Shown here one piece after another: positions 6,030 through 13,986 of a DNA stretch of 20,078 nucleotides; positions within the stretch are counted from its first letter, which is position 1; each line of letters starts with the position of its first letter. Under the pieces are notes generated by a model. It saw only the letters and a program-made list of their open reading frames with translations. It did no database searches and was not told the origin of the DNA. Origin of the DNA: JAHOYW01 sp964515915 (GTDB lineage Bacteria; Verrucomicrobiota; Lentisphaeria; Victivallales; Victivallaceae); assembly GCA_964515915.1 (NCBI GenBank), contig CAZEXM010000038.1:1-20078 (forward strand). The letters are read 5' to 3'. Position numbers and translations under genes: made by a program.

Positions 6030-6902
6030 ATGGTAAAAATAATGAAAAAGAAAATTGGTTTTATAGATTATTCTATTGATGAATGGCATGCTAATAATTA
6101 TCCGGGGATGATTCGTGATTCCAGCCGCGGGGATGAATTTGAAGTTCATCTGGCGTGGGAGGACATTAGCAAGCCTGGAGTGCGGAACCTGCAGGAATGG
6201 TGCGCTGATTTCAAGGTCAAAGCCGCAAACAGTATTGAGCAAGTGGTGGAAGAATGTGATTGTATTGTGGTATTAGCTCCCAGCGATCCGCAAGAACACG
6301 AAAAACTTTCGGACCTGGCATTACGTAGTGGAAAACCTGTATACATTGACAAACCGTTTGCGCCTGATGTCGCCGCCGCTCAGCGAATGATTGAAAAAGC
6401 CTTAGCCCATAATACTCCGATGATGAGTTCTTCAGCTTTAAGATTTGGTTCTGATTTGCAAAAGGCAATTAAAGAAACCATTGGTGATGAAAAGGTTATT
6501 TTTGCATCATCTCGTGGCAAAGGCAGTTCATTTTGGGAATACAGCATTCATCAGCTTGAGATGTTGGTCATGCTGCTTGGCACGGGCGCGGTCAGAGTTA
6601 TGCAGTGCGGTACAAAAAATTCTCAGCATATGTTAATAGACTATGCCGATGGACGTCGTGGAGTTATGACTTTAATGCCTTGTGAAGGGTTCCGGATTTC
6701 GGCTGAATATGGCGATAAACAGTATCTGGCTATTAATAAAATGGATGATTTTTTCCAGTGTTTTATTGATGCGATGCTGGAATTTTTCGCCACCGGCAAA
6801 CCATCCGTGCAGGCAGCGGAAATGTTGGAAGTTACGGCATTAGTCGCAACTGGAATTAAAGCACTCGACTTAATGAATTGCTGGGTTAATATAGAGAGAT
6901 AA
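6030..6902 (+). CDS. Divergent Gfo/Idh/MocA-like oxidoreductase 2
   Basis: A 290-residue protein distantly like its two neighbours. A DKP motif (D107-K108-P109 in GKPVYIDKPF) stands where the family has EKP, and a SIHQLEML segment (H174) aligns with the catalytic histidine region. The usual N-terminal GxGxxG/A nucleotide-binding loop is absent; the start reads KKKIGFIDYSIDEWHANNYP. It may bind the cofactor differently, be non-catalytic, or pair with a neighbour. ATG 6030 abuts the previous stop codon, suggesting translational coupling. ATG 6042 (MKKKIGF) is an equally plausible start and neither has a clear ribosome site. The next gene begins 3 bp after its stop. Confidence 0.75.
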   Translation: MVKIMKKKIGFIDYSIDEWHANNYPGMIRDSSRGDEFEVHLAWEDISKPGVRNLQEWCADFKVKAANSIEQVVEECDCIVVLAPSDPQEHEKLSDLALRSGKPVYIDKPFAPDVAAAQRMIEKALAHNTPMMSSSALRFGSDLQKAIKETIGDEKVIFASSRGKGSSFWEYSIHQLEMLVMLLGTGAVRVMQCGTKNSQHMLIDYADGRRGVMTLMPCEGFRISAEYGDKQYLAINKMDDFFQCFIDAMLEFFATGKPSVQAAEMLEVTALVATGIKALDLMNCWVNIER

Positions 6903-6905
6903 AGC

Positions 6906-7982
6906 ATGAATAACAATAAACTTAAAGTGCTGGTCGTTGGATGTGGCAATATGGGCTATTCCCATGCGCTGGCATATCACAAAATTGACGGTTTTGAGAT
7001 TATCGGCCTGGTCAGCCGGCACGAAGATGCGAAGCGGCGCGGAGAAGTCGCGAAAGAATTTGGCGTATTGAGGGAATTTGATGATTACTACAGCGCACTG
7101 GACGCGGTGGAACCGGATGTGGTGTCAATTAACACTTATCCCGATTCCCATGCTGAATATGTGATGGCGGCACTTGATGCGGCCTGCCATGTCTTTGTTG
7201 AAAAACCTTTGGCATGCACGGTTGAAGAAGCGGTCGCGATTACTCAGAAAGCCGCTGAAGTCAAGCGGAAAATTGTTGTCGGTTATATTTTGCGGCATCA
7301 TCCGGCCTGGCAAAAGTTCGTCGAGCTGTCGCATACTCTCGGCAAACCGCTGGTAATGCGTATGAACCTGAATCAGCAAAGTTCCGGCGCGGCCTGGGAA
7401 ACCCATAAAAAACTAATGAACGGGATTTCACCGATTGTTGATTGCGGAGTACATTATGTGGACATGATGTGCTTGATGACCCGGTCGCGCCCGGTACGGG
7501 TGCAGGCTATTGGCGCCAGGCTTAGTGATGAACTGAAAGCGGACATGTATAACTACGGGCAGTTGCAGGTGGTTTTTGCAGATGGTTCGGTGGGGTGGTA
7601 CGAGGCTGGCTGGGGACCGATGATTAGTGAAACCGCGTACTTCATAAAGGATGTTTTCGGGCCTGACGGGGCAGTATCTTTTGTGAAAGACGCTGCAGGT
7701 GAGAGTTCCGACAAAGTGGATTCACATGTTAAAGCTGAAAAATTACTGCTGCATTATGCACAAACAGATCCGGCCGGCAATTTTGTCAGAGCTGACGAAT
7801 TACTGGATATGAGCGATGAACCGGATCACTATGATTTGTGCCGTTTTGAGCAGGAATATTTATTACAGGCAATTCAAGAGGATATAGACTTGACAAAACA
7901 TCTTGAAGACGCGATTAACAGCCTGCGTATTGTACTTGCGGCGGATGAATCTTTTCACAAAAAGAAAAGCATAAATTTGTAA
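6906..7982 (+). CDS. Gfo/Idh/MocA-family oxidoreductase 3
   Basis: A 358-residue dehydrogenase of the same superfamily. The nucleotide-binding loop GCGNMG (residues 12-17), the EKP motif (E99-K100-P101 in VEKPLACT) and a catalytic block D179-C-G-V-H183-Y-V-D186 are present. It follows the second oxidoreductase by 3 bp and ends the run. Together with the LacI-type gene the three enzymes probably oxidise, epimerise or dehydrate one sugar-derived substrate in sequence; the pathway cannot be named from sequence. No transporter or kinase gene is in the cluster. It converges with queA across a 49-bp gap without a clear terminator. Confidence 0.87.
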   Translation: MNNNKLKVLVVGCGNMGYSHALAYHKIDGFEIIGLVSRHEDAKRRGEVAKEFGVLREFDDYYSALDAVEPDVVSINTYPDSHAEYVMAALDAACHVFVEKPLACTVEEAVAITQKAAEVKRKIVVGYILRHHPAWQKFVELSHTLGKPLVMRMNLNQQSSGAAWETHKKLMNGISPIVDCGVHYVDMMCLMTRSRPVRVQAIGARLSDELKADMYNYGQLQVVFADGSVGWYEAGWGPMISETAYFIKDVFGPDGAVSFVKDAAGESSDKVDSHVKAEKLLLHYAQTDPAGNFVRADELLDMSDEPDHYDLCRFEQEYLLQAIQEDIDLTKHLEDAINSLRIVLAADESFHKKKSINL

Positions 7983-8031
7983 AAATCAAAAATCTGTTAT
8001 GGAGACTTTTGCAATTGCCCCATTATATCGT

Positions 8032-9096
8032 TTATTTCAACAACATGCAGTCGCCGTAGCTATAAAAACGCATTTGGGCTTTTTTAGCTGTTTCATACGC
8101 GTTCAGCACCATTTCGCGCTCGGCGAAGGTCGAAACCAGCATTAATAATGTACTTTTGGGTAAATGAAAATTAGTCAACAACATATCCACGGCTTGCGGC
8201 TCGTATGGCGGGTATAGAAAAATATCGGTACTGCCGCTCCGGGCAATGACTTTATTATCCTTAACACAGCTTTCAAGTACGCGCACCGTCGTGGTTCCCA
8301 CCGCTAAAATCTTATGTCCCGCCTGATGAATGGTGTTGACCATGTCCGCTGTGCCGGGAGATAAAGAAAATTTTTCCGCATGCATTTTGTGTTCCAAAGC
8401 ATTGTCAACGGATACCGGGCGGAAAGTTCCCGGGCCGACGTGCAGGGTTACGGCGGAACACAAAACGCCTTTGGCCTTGACCGCCGCGAGAATTTTGGGG
8501 GAAAAATGCAAGCCCGCCGTAGGAGCGGCCACCGCGCCGTTTTCTTTGGCGAAAATGGTTTGATAACGTTCGATATCCCCGGATTCGTCGTCGCGCCGGA
8601 TGTAAGGCGGCAATGGCATGTGTCCGTAGAGATTCTGCAGGCGTTCGTTGTCGCCGGAATCGAAACGAATTATGTAAGAACCGTCGTCGCATTTTTCGCA
8701 CACCTCCACCCAGTCATTGCAGGTGTTGAGTCCGCCGTTTTTATCTGATAATTTAATCCGGGTGGCGGGACGAACCCGTTTGCCGGGTTTGACCAGCGCG
8801 TTCCAGGTTTGCCGGGCTTCGTCCAGGGCGGAAAGCAGAAGCAGTTCGATTTCAGCCGAACCGGGAGTGCCGTTTTTGATGCCGTACATTCTGGCGCTCA
8901 TGACGCGGGTATCGTTGAAAATCAGCCCGTCTCCGGGTTCGAGGAAATTTACGAGACTGGTGAAAGGATGTATTTCACATTCACCGCTCCGCCGGTCAAG
9001 CACCAGCATGCGTGAAGCATCGCGTCTTTTTGCCGGATATTGCGCGATTAATTCTTCGGGCAGTTCGTAATCAAAAAGTTTTGTTGAAAGGATCAT
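8032..9096 (-). CDS. queA: tRNA preQ1(34) S-adenosylmethionine ribosyltransferase-isomerase QueA
   Basis: A 354-residue enzyme of queuosine synthesis. It transfers and isomerises the ribose of S-adenosylmethionine onto preQ1 at the wobble base of Asp, Asn, His and Tyr tRNAs, giving epoxyqueuosine. Diagnostic blocks in order are FDYELPEELIAQYP at the N-terminus, GHMPLPPYIRR, AAPTAGLHFS, LHVGPGTFRPV, GTTTVRVLES, TNFHLPKSTLLMLVSTFA and the terminal RFYSYGDCMLL. I start at ATG 9096 (MILSTKLFDYELP), giving the usual family length; a longer frame back to 9222 would overlap the upstream rhomboid gene and add unrelated residues. Only 22 bp separate it from that gene, so the two are probably cotranscribed. 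Confidence 0.93.
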   Translation of the reverse strand: MILSTKLFDYELPEELIAQYPAKRRDASRMLVLDRRSGECEIHPFTSLVNFLEPGDGLIFNDTRVMSARMYGIKNGTPGSAEIELLLLSALDEARQTWNALVKPGKRVRPATRIKLSDKNGGLNTCNDWVEVCEKCDDGSYIIRFDSGDNERLQNLYGHMPLPPYIRRDDESGDIERYQTIFAKENGAVAAPTAGLHFSPKILAAVKAKGVLCSAVTLHVGPGTFRPVSVDNALEHKMHAEKFSLSPGTADMVNTIHQAGHKILAVGTTTVRVLESCVKDNKVIARSGSTDIFLYPPYEPQAVDMLLTNFHLPKSTLLMLVSTFAEREMVLNAYETAKKAQMRFYSYGDCMLLK

Positions 9097-9118
9097 CCTG
9101 AAAAGTTTCCGCAATACT

Positions 9119-10018
9119 TTAACGCTTCCGCATTTGTTCGCGGGCCTTGCGCAATGTCGCCATTTCCGCGTCGGATAAACTGTTGATTCCATCCCGTGAA
9201 ATTTTGTCGAGAAGGTGGTCAAGTTCTTTTTGAGTTACCTGCATTGTCGAATCCTTGACGTGCTGCTCGAAATCAAAAGCTGATTTTGACTTGAATTTAA
9301 GCGGAGCAGTATGTATTGTCCAGCCTTTACTGCTGGTGGCGGCACCGCCGCTTTTTTTCGGCAGCAGGAAGCTGAAAGGTTCCCAGCGAATCAGTTCCGG
9401 ACAGAACAGGCGGATAAACAAATAGCCGCCGATCAGTCCGCCGACATGAGCGAGATGCGCTATATTTCCGGTTGAGCTTTGGGCCGAAAGTATTTCAACG
9501 ACCGCATAAATAGCGACTAATGTTTTGGTTTTCATGGGAACCGGGAAAAGAAGGAGTATGAATTCACGGTCGGGTTCGAGCATGGCGGTCGCGATTAAAA
9601 CGCCGAACAAGGCCCCGCTGGCGCCGACGACGTATGCCGGGGAATTCCAATTAAACGCCAACCACAGTAAACTGCCGCAAATGCCGCTTATGAAATACAT
9701 CGTCAGGAAACGAGTGGTTTTAAGGTGCGGAGCGATTAAAGTTCCAAAGAGGTACAGCCCCCACATATTGACAAGAATATGCATGAAATTTGCGTGTAAA
9801 AACATTGTAGTGATTATTTGCCAGTACATGCCCAATTTTATTCCCGTTGTACTGAGCGCCAGGCGACTGTACAAATCCAGATTTGAAGGAAGGGCGAAAA
9901 AGACAAGGGCGTTAATCGCAATCAGAACATATACGCACATGTTAGGATTGTTTTCGTTACTGTCGTGTGACGGCCGGCGGCCGCCGCCTCTACTCATATA
10001 ATCTCTATCCGAAAGCAT
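9119..10018 (-). CDS. Rhomboid-family intramembrane serine protease
   Basis: A 299-residue membrane protein. It shows about six hydrophobic helices, the HANFMHILVNMWGLYLFG segment (H75, H80, N84), the nucleophile S134 in GASGALFG and the catalytic H191 in HLAHVGG. These mark an active rhomboid, which cleaves membrane proteins within the bilayer. After the membrane core a soluble tail (about 215-299) ends in LDHLLDKISRDGINSLSDAE, resembling the short C-terminal domain (DUF6576 type) of many bacterial rhomboids. GAGG six bases before ATG 10018 supports this start. The gene is upstream of queA with a 22-bp gap and diverges from the comF-like gene. Substrates are unknown. Confidence 0.9.
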   Translation of the reverse strand: MLSDRDYMSRGGGRRPSHDSNENNPNMCVYVLIAINALVFFALPSNLDLYSRLALSTTGIKLGMYWQIITTMFLHANFMHILVNMWGLYLFGTLIAPHLKTTRFLTMYFISGICGSLLWLAFNWNSPAYVVGASGALFGVLIATAMLEPDREFILLLFPVPMKTKTLVAIYAVVEILSAQSSTGNIAHLAHVGGLIGGYLFIRLFCPELIRWEPFSFLLPKKSGGAATSSKGWTIHTAPLKFKSKSAFDFEQHVKDSTMQVTQKELDHLLDKISRDGINSLSDAEMATLRKAREQMRKR

Positions 10019-10057
10019 CTGAAACCTCGTTAAAATTCAAAAAAATATGTTAAATAA

Positions 10058-10085
10058 TTGATTTTATTAATTCAGCTAATATACT
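10058..10085 (+). promoter_or_regulatory. Promoter of the comF-like gene
   Basis: TTGATT (10058-10063), a 16-bp spacer and TATACT (10080-10085), with the predicted start about 35 bp before the gene. It lies in the 109-bp divergent gap with the rhomboid gene; no equally good promoter was recognised on the minus strand. Confidence 0.6.
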
Positions 10086-10127
10086 CATTAAACAGGAAAG
10101 TTCAAAAGAAGCTGTCAATAAAGGAAG

Positions 10128-10853
10128 ATGAATTTGCAGGCCAAAGGAAAAGTTTTAAATTTTTTAGGTGGAAGTGTTGAGCTTTTCGCTTCTTTTCCAT
10201 GTTTGTCCTGCGGAGTGGAATTAGGCGGGGGCAAGAATTTATTTTGCGCTGAGTGCCTGGCTGAATTGAGTATGATGAAGGCTCCGCGTTGTCCCGGATG
10301 CGGTGGAACCCTGGATGGAGTCCTGGATTACTGCACAAAATGCATGGAGTTTGAAAAACGTCCCTGGGATGAAGCTTTTGCATTGTTCGATTTGCGCGGG
10401 GCGGGACAAAGGCTGGTGTATGCTTTTAAATTTTACGGCCGCCCGGAACTGGCGCGTCCTTTCGCGTCTCTGGCGCGGGAGCTTTTAGGGAAGGAAAATC
10501 TGGAAATAGACCTGATCGTCCCGGTGCCTCTGCATTGGAGCCGGTACTTTACGCGCGGCTACAATCAGTCGGCTTTATTTTGCGAGGAACTGGCTCGTTT
10601 AACGAAAATTGAATTTCAGCCGCTGTTACGGCGGGTCAAACGAACCCGTCAGCAAGCCCGCCTTGACCGGGAACAGCGCCGCAAAAACCTGTCAGGAGCT
10701 TTCGCGTTGAATGCCGCTGTTGACTTGCGCGGCAAAACAATACTCCTGGTGGATGACGTAATGACCACCGGAGCCACCTTGTCCGCCGCGACAAAAACCT
10801 TTGAGAATTCCGCGGCAAAAGCTATTTACACTTTAGTAATCGGGCGGCGCTGA
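10128..10853 (+). CDS. ComF-family phosphoribosyltransferase-like protein
   Basis: A 241-residue protein. The N-terminal zinc-ribbon-like part has four CxxC pairs (C25/C28, C40/C43, C55/C58, C69/C72), and the C-terminal part is a type I phosphoribosyltransferase fold with the PRPP loop ILLVDDVMTTGATLSAA (about 205-221). Upstream blocks VPVPLHWSRYFTRGYNQS and RTRQQARLDREQRRKNL are typical of ComF/GntX proteins. ComF is needed for DNA uptake in competent bacteria, but homologues are widespread in non-competent species, so the role here is uncertain. AAGGA lies only a few bases before ATG 10128. It is probably transcribed alone from the promoter at 10058. Confidence 0.88.
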   Translation: MNLQAKGKVLNFLGGSVELFASFPCLSCGVELGGGKNLFCAECLAELSMMKAPRCPGCGGTLDGVLDYCTKCMEFEKRPWDEAFALFDLRGAGQRLVYAFKFYGRPELARPFASLARELLGKENLEIDLIVPVPLHWSRYFTRGYNQSALFCEELARLTKIEFQPLLRRVKRTRQQARLDREQRRKNLSGAFALNAAVDLRGKTILLVDDVMTTGATLSAATKTFENSAAKAIYTLVIGRR

Positions 10854-10925
10854 AAAACATATTGAAAACAGAGGCATTTGTGCTGGACTTTTGCAGTTAC
10901 CTCAACAAAAAATATAAATAGACTA

Positions 10926-10954
10926 TTGACTTTATAAAGAAAGACGGATATTTT
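10926..10954 (+). promoter_or_regulatory. Promoter of the TPR-protein gene
   Basis: TTGACT (10926-10931), a 17-bp spacer and TATTTT (10949-10954), about 45 bp before the coding start. CGGAGG (10989-10994) then provides a strong ribosome site for ATG 10999. Confidence 0.6.
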
Positions 10955-10998
10955 AGATTAGATAAACGCCCCTGCCGGGTAATAAAACGGAGGCATGA

Positions 10999-12006
10999 AT
11001 GTTAAAAAAGATTTTTCTCGGATTGATTGTTGTATCCAGCGCTTTTGCCCGGGCTGAGGCGCAAAACAGCTATAAAAGTTTTTTCTCGCAGGGAAAGGCA
11101 GCTTACCATCAAGGTGATTTTACCGGCGCCGTAGCGAATTACAGCAAAGCGCTGAAGCTCAGGCCGAACAGCGTAGCCGCTTATAATAACCGTGGTATTG
11201 CCAAAAAATCTATGGGAAACTATGCGGGTGCGATTAAGGATTTTTCCACGGCCCTTAATATTAACCCGCGACACGCCGGTTCCTATTACAATCGTGCTAA
11301 TACGGAACACGATATGGGAAAATACCCTGAATCTATTGCGGATTACACGAAGGCCCTTGGTTTTAAACCCAATGACGCGAAGATTTATAATAACCGCGGG
11401 GTCGCCTATAGAGATTCAGGAAACTATACCAAGGCGATTAATGATTTCACCCATGGTATCGGTTTAAGTCCAAATGACGCGAAGATTTATAACAATCGCG
11501 GTGTCGCCAAAGCGAAAAACGGGAATTATCAAGGCGCGATTGAGGACTTTAATCAAGCTGTCAAGATCAAGCCGGATTATGGACATGCTTATTATAATCG
11601 TGCCTGCGCATATCAAAAAACAGGACGGACAAAGGAAGCGAAAAACGATTTTTTAACTGCTCAGAATAAGTATTTTGAAGCCGCAAATAGCGGTTTTCGG
11701 TCAGATAATTTAAGATTTGCGAAAAGCGGCCCGTTCCGGAATAATTCCTTTAACGCCCAGACAAAAACTTTCAAAGCCGAAAATGCCAGTTTTGATAAAA
11801 ACCCTTTTACCGCCCAGACAAAAACTTTCGAAGCCCGAGACAGCGGTTTCTGGTCAAATAATTTAAGATTTGCGAAGGGCGGCCCATTCCGGAATAGTTC
11901 ATTCAACGCCCAGGCAAAAACTTTCAAAGCCGAAAATGCCAGTTTTGATAAAAACCCTTTTACCGCCCAGGCAAACTCATTCAAAGCCGGAGATGCTTCT
12001 TTCTAG
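10999..12006 (+). CDS. Secreted TPR protein with Phe-punctuated C-terminal repeats
   Basis: A 335-residue exported protein. A signal peptide (MLKKIFLGLIVVSSAFARAEA, given by positions 1-21) with a likely cleavage after AEA is followed by about six tetratricopeptide repeats of 34 residues (about 27-224). These carry the AYNNRG, NY.GAI.DF and P signatures and build a protein-binding solenoid. The tail (231-335) is very different: two 51-residue units (233-283 and 284-334), each made of short segments that mostly end in phenylalanine, such as NAQTKTF, KAENASF and TAQTKTF, and the protein ends in F335. I know no named domain for this tail. It could be a surface or matrix-binding segment. It converges with the GH20 gene across 6 bp. 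Confidence 0.85.
   Translation: MLKKIFLGLIVVSSAFARAEAQNSYKSFFSQGKAAYHQGDFTGAVANYSKALKLRPNSVAAYNNRGIAKKSMGNYAGAIKDFSTALNINPRHAGSYYNRANTEHDMGKYPESIADYTKALGFKPNDAKIYNNRGVAYRDSGNYTKAINDFTHGIGLSPNDAKIYNNRGVAKAKNGNYQGAIEDFNQAVKIKPDYGHAYYNRACAYQKTGRTKEAKNDFLTAQNKYFEAANSGFRSDNLRFAKSGPFRNNSFNAQTKTFKAENASFDKNPFTAQTKTFEARDSGFWSNNLRFAKGGPFRNSSFNAQAKTFKAENASFDKNPFTAQANSFKAGDASF
11695..12003 (+). repeat. Two 153-bp tandem repeats in the TPR-protein gene
   Basis: Bases 11695-11847 and 11848-12000 encode near-identical 51-residue units, followed by one extra Phe codon (12001-12003). Each unit divides further into three related stretches of about 17 residues, so the tail probably grew by successive in-frame duplications. 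The nucleotide sequences are close to identical across long stretches, suggesting recent duplication or ongoing homogenisation. Confidence 0.8.
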
Positions 12007-12012
12007 ACGCAA

Positions 12013-13878
12013 TTAAATATGAGTGCTTCCGGTAGCGACGCATTTGTAAATATTATCATCAACTGGCTGATTTGTTTTTTCTTCCAGTTCAGGGAGAGAA
12101 TCAATTGTACCGGCCAGGTATTCATTAATGCGGCAGCGCGCTTCCCGCAGGCGGAGAATTTGTCCGCCCTGACGAATCTGGAGAACCTCCAGACCAAATG
12201 GTTTGAAGTACTTATGCCACATTTTGCGGATGGACGCGGTGACCGCTTCGCAGGCGCTTATCATTTCCGGCAATGCTTCGTCGGCAAGAGTGGCCAGGCT
12301 GGTTTTGTCGCCGGTTTCGTAGGCATTTAACAGATCGCGCCGGAACGCGACTTTCCGGCGCAGGAAATCAGCTAAAAGCCAGGCGTGATTAATATCAGCG
12401 GCACTGTCGTCATCGCGTTGATCCGCCAGATCTTCGCATATTGATTCATATAATTCAATTGCTTTGCCGACAAAATCAGCATCAGTATTCCGCTTGCTGT
12501 CCCAACAAATTCCCAACAGCGGGTCGTCCCATAGAAGGAATGGAGTACCAACCGTTCGCGTACCTTCTTTCGTATTCAGTATATGCGCACTGAGCCGGGC
12601 GGCCGTCAGGTGATTTTTGTAGCTGCCGCCGGTAATCGCTTTGAATTGAGCCTCAAGACGCGCGGTGTCTTCGCTGCCGCCATAAGCGAGTCCGGCCGCC
12701 CAGCAAAGTCCGGCCAATACGGAATCTATTTCGCAGAATGCCCCGCTGTCGCCCCATAAGGTGAAAAATACTTCGTCAAGTTTAGTTTCGCGACAAGCCT
12801 GGAGACATGGTTTAACAGTTTTTACATCCTGGTCGTGGTCATTCCAAATGCGTCCCCAGGTCCACAAACCGGTTCCCATCAATGGTTCATAACCGAGCTT
12901 GCGGTGCTTTTCAATGAAATCAATATAAAATTGTTTGTCGTCATGGTAGTAATCCCAGTAGACCAGATCACTGTTTTCAGGGATCATATCAACAACATCC
13001 TGTGGAACTTCAGAATCTAAATCATAATATTCCCGGGTGGAATTACACATGCGGAAATACATGTCAGACCAGATCATCGGGCGCAAACCGTATTTCCCGC
13101 ACATTTTTTCGACTCTGGCGAAATGCCGGTTGAAAATGTCAAAGCCGCGCTCGCAGCCATATAAATCCATGAAGTTACCGCGCCCGAGGTCGTGGGTTTC
13201 ATCCATACCGATATGAATGCGTTTACCGGACAGCGCTTCGCTCCAGAACGCAAGCATTTTGTCGATTAAAGTATAGGTTTTTTCTTCATCCACCAGTAAT
13301 ACTGAGGAAGTATCCTTGACCTTGCCGTAAGCGCGCCACTGCAGGATTTGCTCCATGTGTCCGAGGGTTTGCAAACAGGCGATCATTTTGATGCCGAGCG
13401 ACTTTGCGTAAGCGTCGACTTCTTTCATTTCGGCCATCGTGTAAGGACCGCGTTTGTAACCGAAAAACGGCTCGTCCGGTAATTGATAAATATCCTCGGT
13501 ATAAAGCATTGCCATATTGTAACCCATTAAAGCCAGGCGGCGCAGCCAGCTTTTGAAATGTTTGACGGTCATAACGGCGTTGCGGGAACAATCCAGCATG
13601 ATGCCGTAAGTTTTGAATTCAATATTCTCATCGCTGTCCAAACCGGCGAGTGCATTGCCGACCGCGCGAGTCGCATCGGCCGGGCGATTGTAGGTGATTT
13701 CAATGCTTTTACCGGCAAATTTCACCGCGGATTTTCCCTTGGCTTCAGTTTGAGTGAATTTCAGTTCAAATTCTCCGTTGCTTGAACTTATCGGATATTC
13801 GACGGCCAAAGTTTCGAGAATGGAATGCAGTTCGGCGGGAGTGTTTTCTTTGCTCCACATTAATGAATTTTGCGACAT
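12013..13878 (-). CDS. Glycoside hydrolase family 20-type beta-N-acetylhexosaminidase
   Basis: A 621-residue enzyme predicted to remove terminal N-acetylhexosamine from glycans. After an N-terminal alpha/beta region (about 1-85) the (beta/alpha)8 catalytic domain begins with YGIMLDCSRNAVM and MGYNMAMLYTED. It contains LQTLGHMEQ and the acid/base pair D226-E227 in HIGMDETHDLGRG, the hallmark of GH20 substrate-assisted catalysis. The C-terminal 200 residues are mostly helical. There is no signal peptide, so it probably acts in the cytoplasm on imported oligosaccharides. I start at ATG 13878 (MSQNSLMW), preceded by AAAGG; the longer frame to 13920 adds a lysine-rich, unsupported extension. It diverges from an AraC-type gene that probably controls it. 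Confidence 0.83.
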   Translation of the reverse strand: MSQNSLMWSKENTPAELHSILETLAVEYPISSSNGEFELKFTQTEAKGKSAVKFAGKSIEITYNRPADATRAVGNALAGLDSDENIEFKTYGIMLDCSRNAVMTVKHFKSWLRRLALMGYNMAMLYTEDIYQLPDEPFFGYKRGPYTMAEMKEVDAYAKSLGIKMIACLQTLGHMEQILQWRAYGKVKDTSSVLLVDEEKTYTLIDKMLAFWSEALSGKRIHIGMDETHDLGRGNFMDLYGCERGFDIFNRHFARVEKMCGKYGLRPMIWSDMYFRMCNSTREYYDLDSEVPQDVVDMIPENSDLVYWDYYHDDKQFYIDFIEKHRKLGYEPLMGTGLWTWGRIWNDHDQDVKTVKPCLQACRETKLDEVFFTLWGDSGAFCEIDSVLAGLCWAAGLAYGGSEDTARLEAQFKAITGGSYKNHLTAARLSAHILNTKEGTRTVGTPFLLWDDPLLGICWDSKRNTDADFVGKAIELYESICEDLADQRDDDSAADINHAWLLADFLRRKVAFRRDLLNAYETGDKTSLATLADEALPEMISACEAVTASIRKMWHKYFKPFGLEVLQIRQGGQILRLREARCRINEYLAGTIDSLPELEEKTNQPVDDNIYKCVATGSTHI

Positions 13879-13986
13879 AATACCTACCTTTTTTTCTGTT
13901 TTTTTTGTTTTGATATACAAAAGAACATATCACTGGTGTATATTATAATCACAAAAAGCAATAAAAAAATGGATTTTTCACAATAA
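13879..13986. promoter_or_regulatory. Divergent control region between GH20 and araC-type genes
   Basis: A 108-bp A/T-rich gap that must hold both promoters. A perfect TATAAT lies at 13944-13949 on the plus strand but without a good -35 at normal spacing, as expected for an activator-dependent promoter. An imperfect inverted repeat around CACTGGTG (13931-13938) is a candidate regulator site. The individual elements are uncertain. Confidence 0.4.

Noticed and set aside
9097..9222. N-terminal extension of QueA
   Set aside because: It would overlap the rhomboid gene by about 100 bp and add residues unlike any QueA; ATG 9096 gives the normal start and length.
8004..10904. Similar 19-mers GACTTTTGCAATTGCCCCA (8004-8022) and GACTTTTGCAGTTACCTCA (10886-10904), both near gene ends
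   Set aside because: They match at 16 of 19 positions, and dozens of such pairs are expected by chance in 20 kb; flanks do not match.
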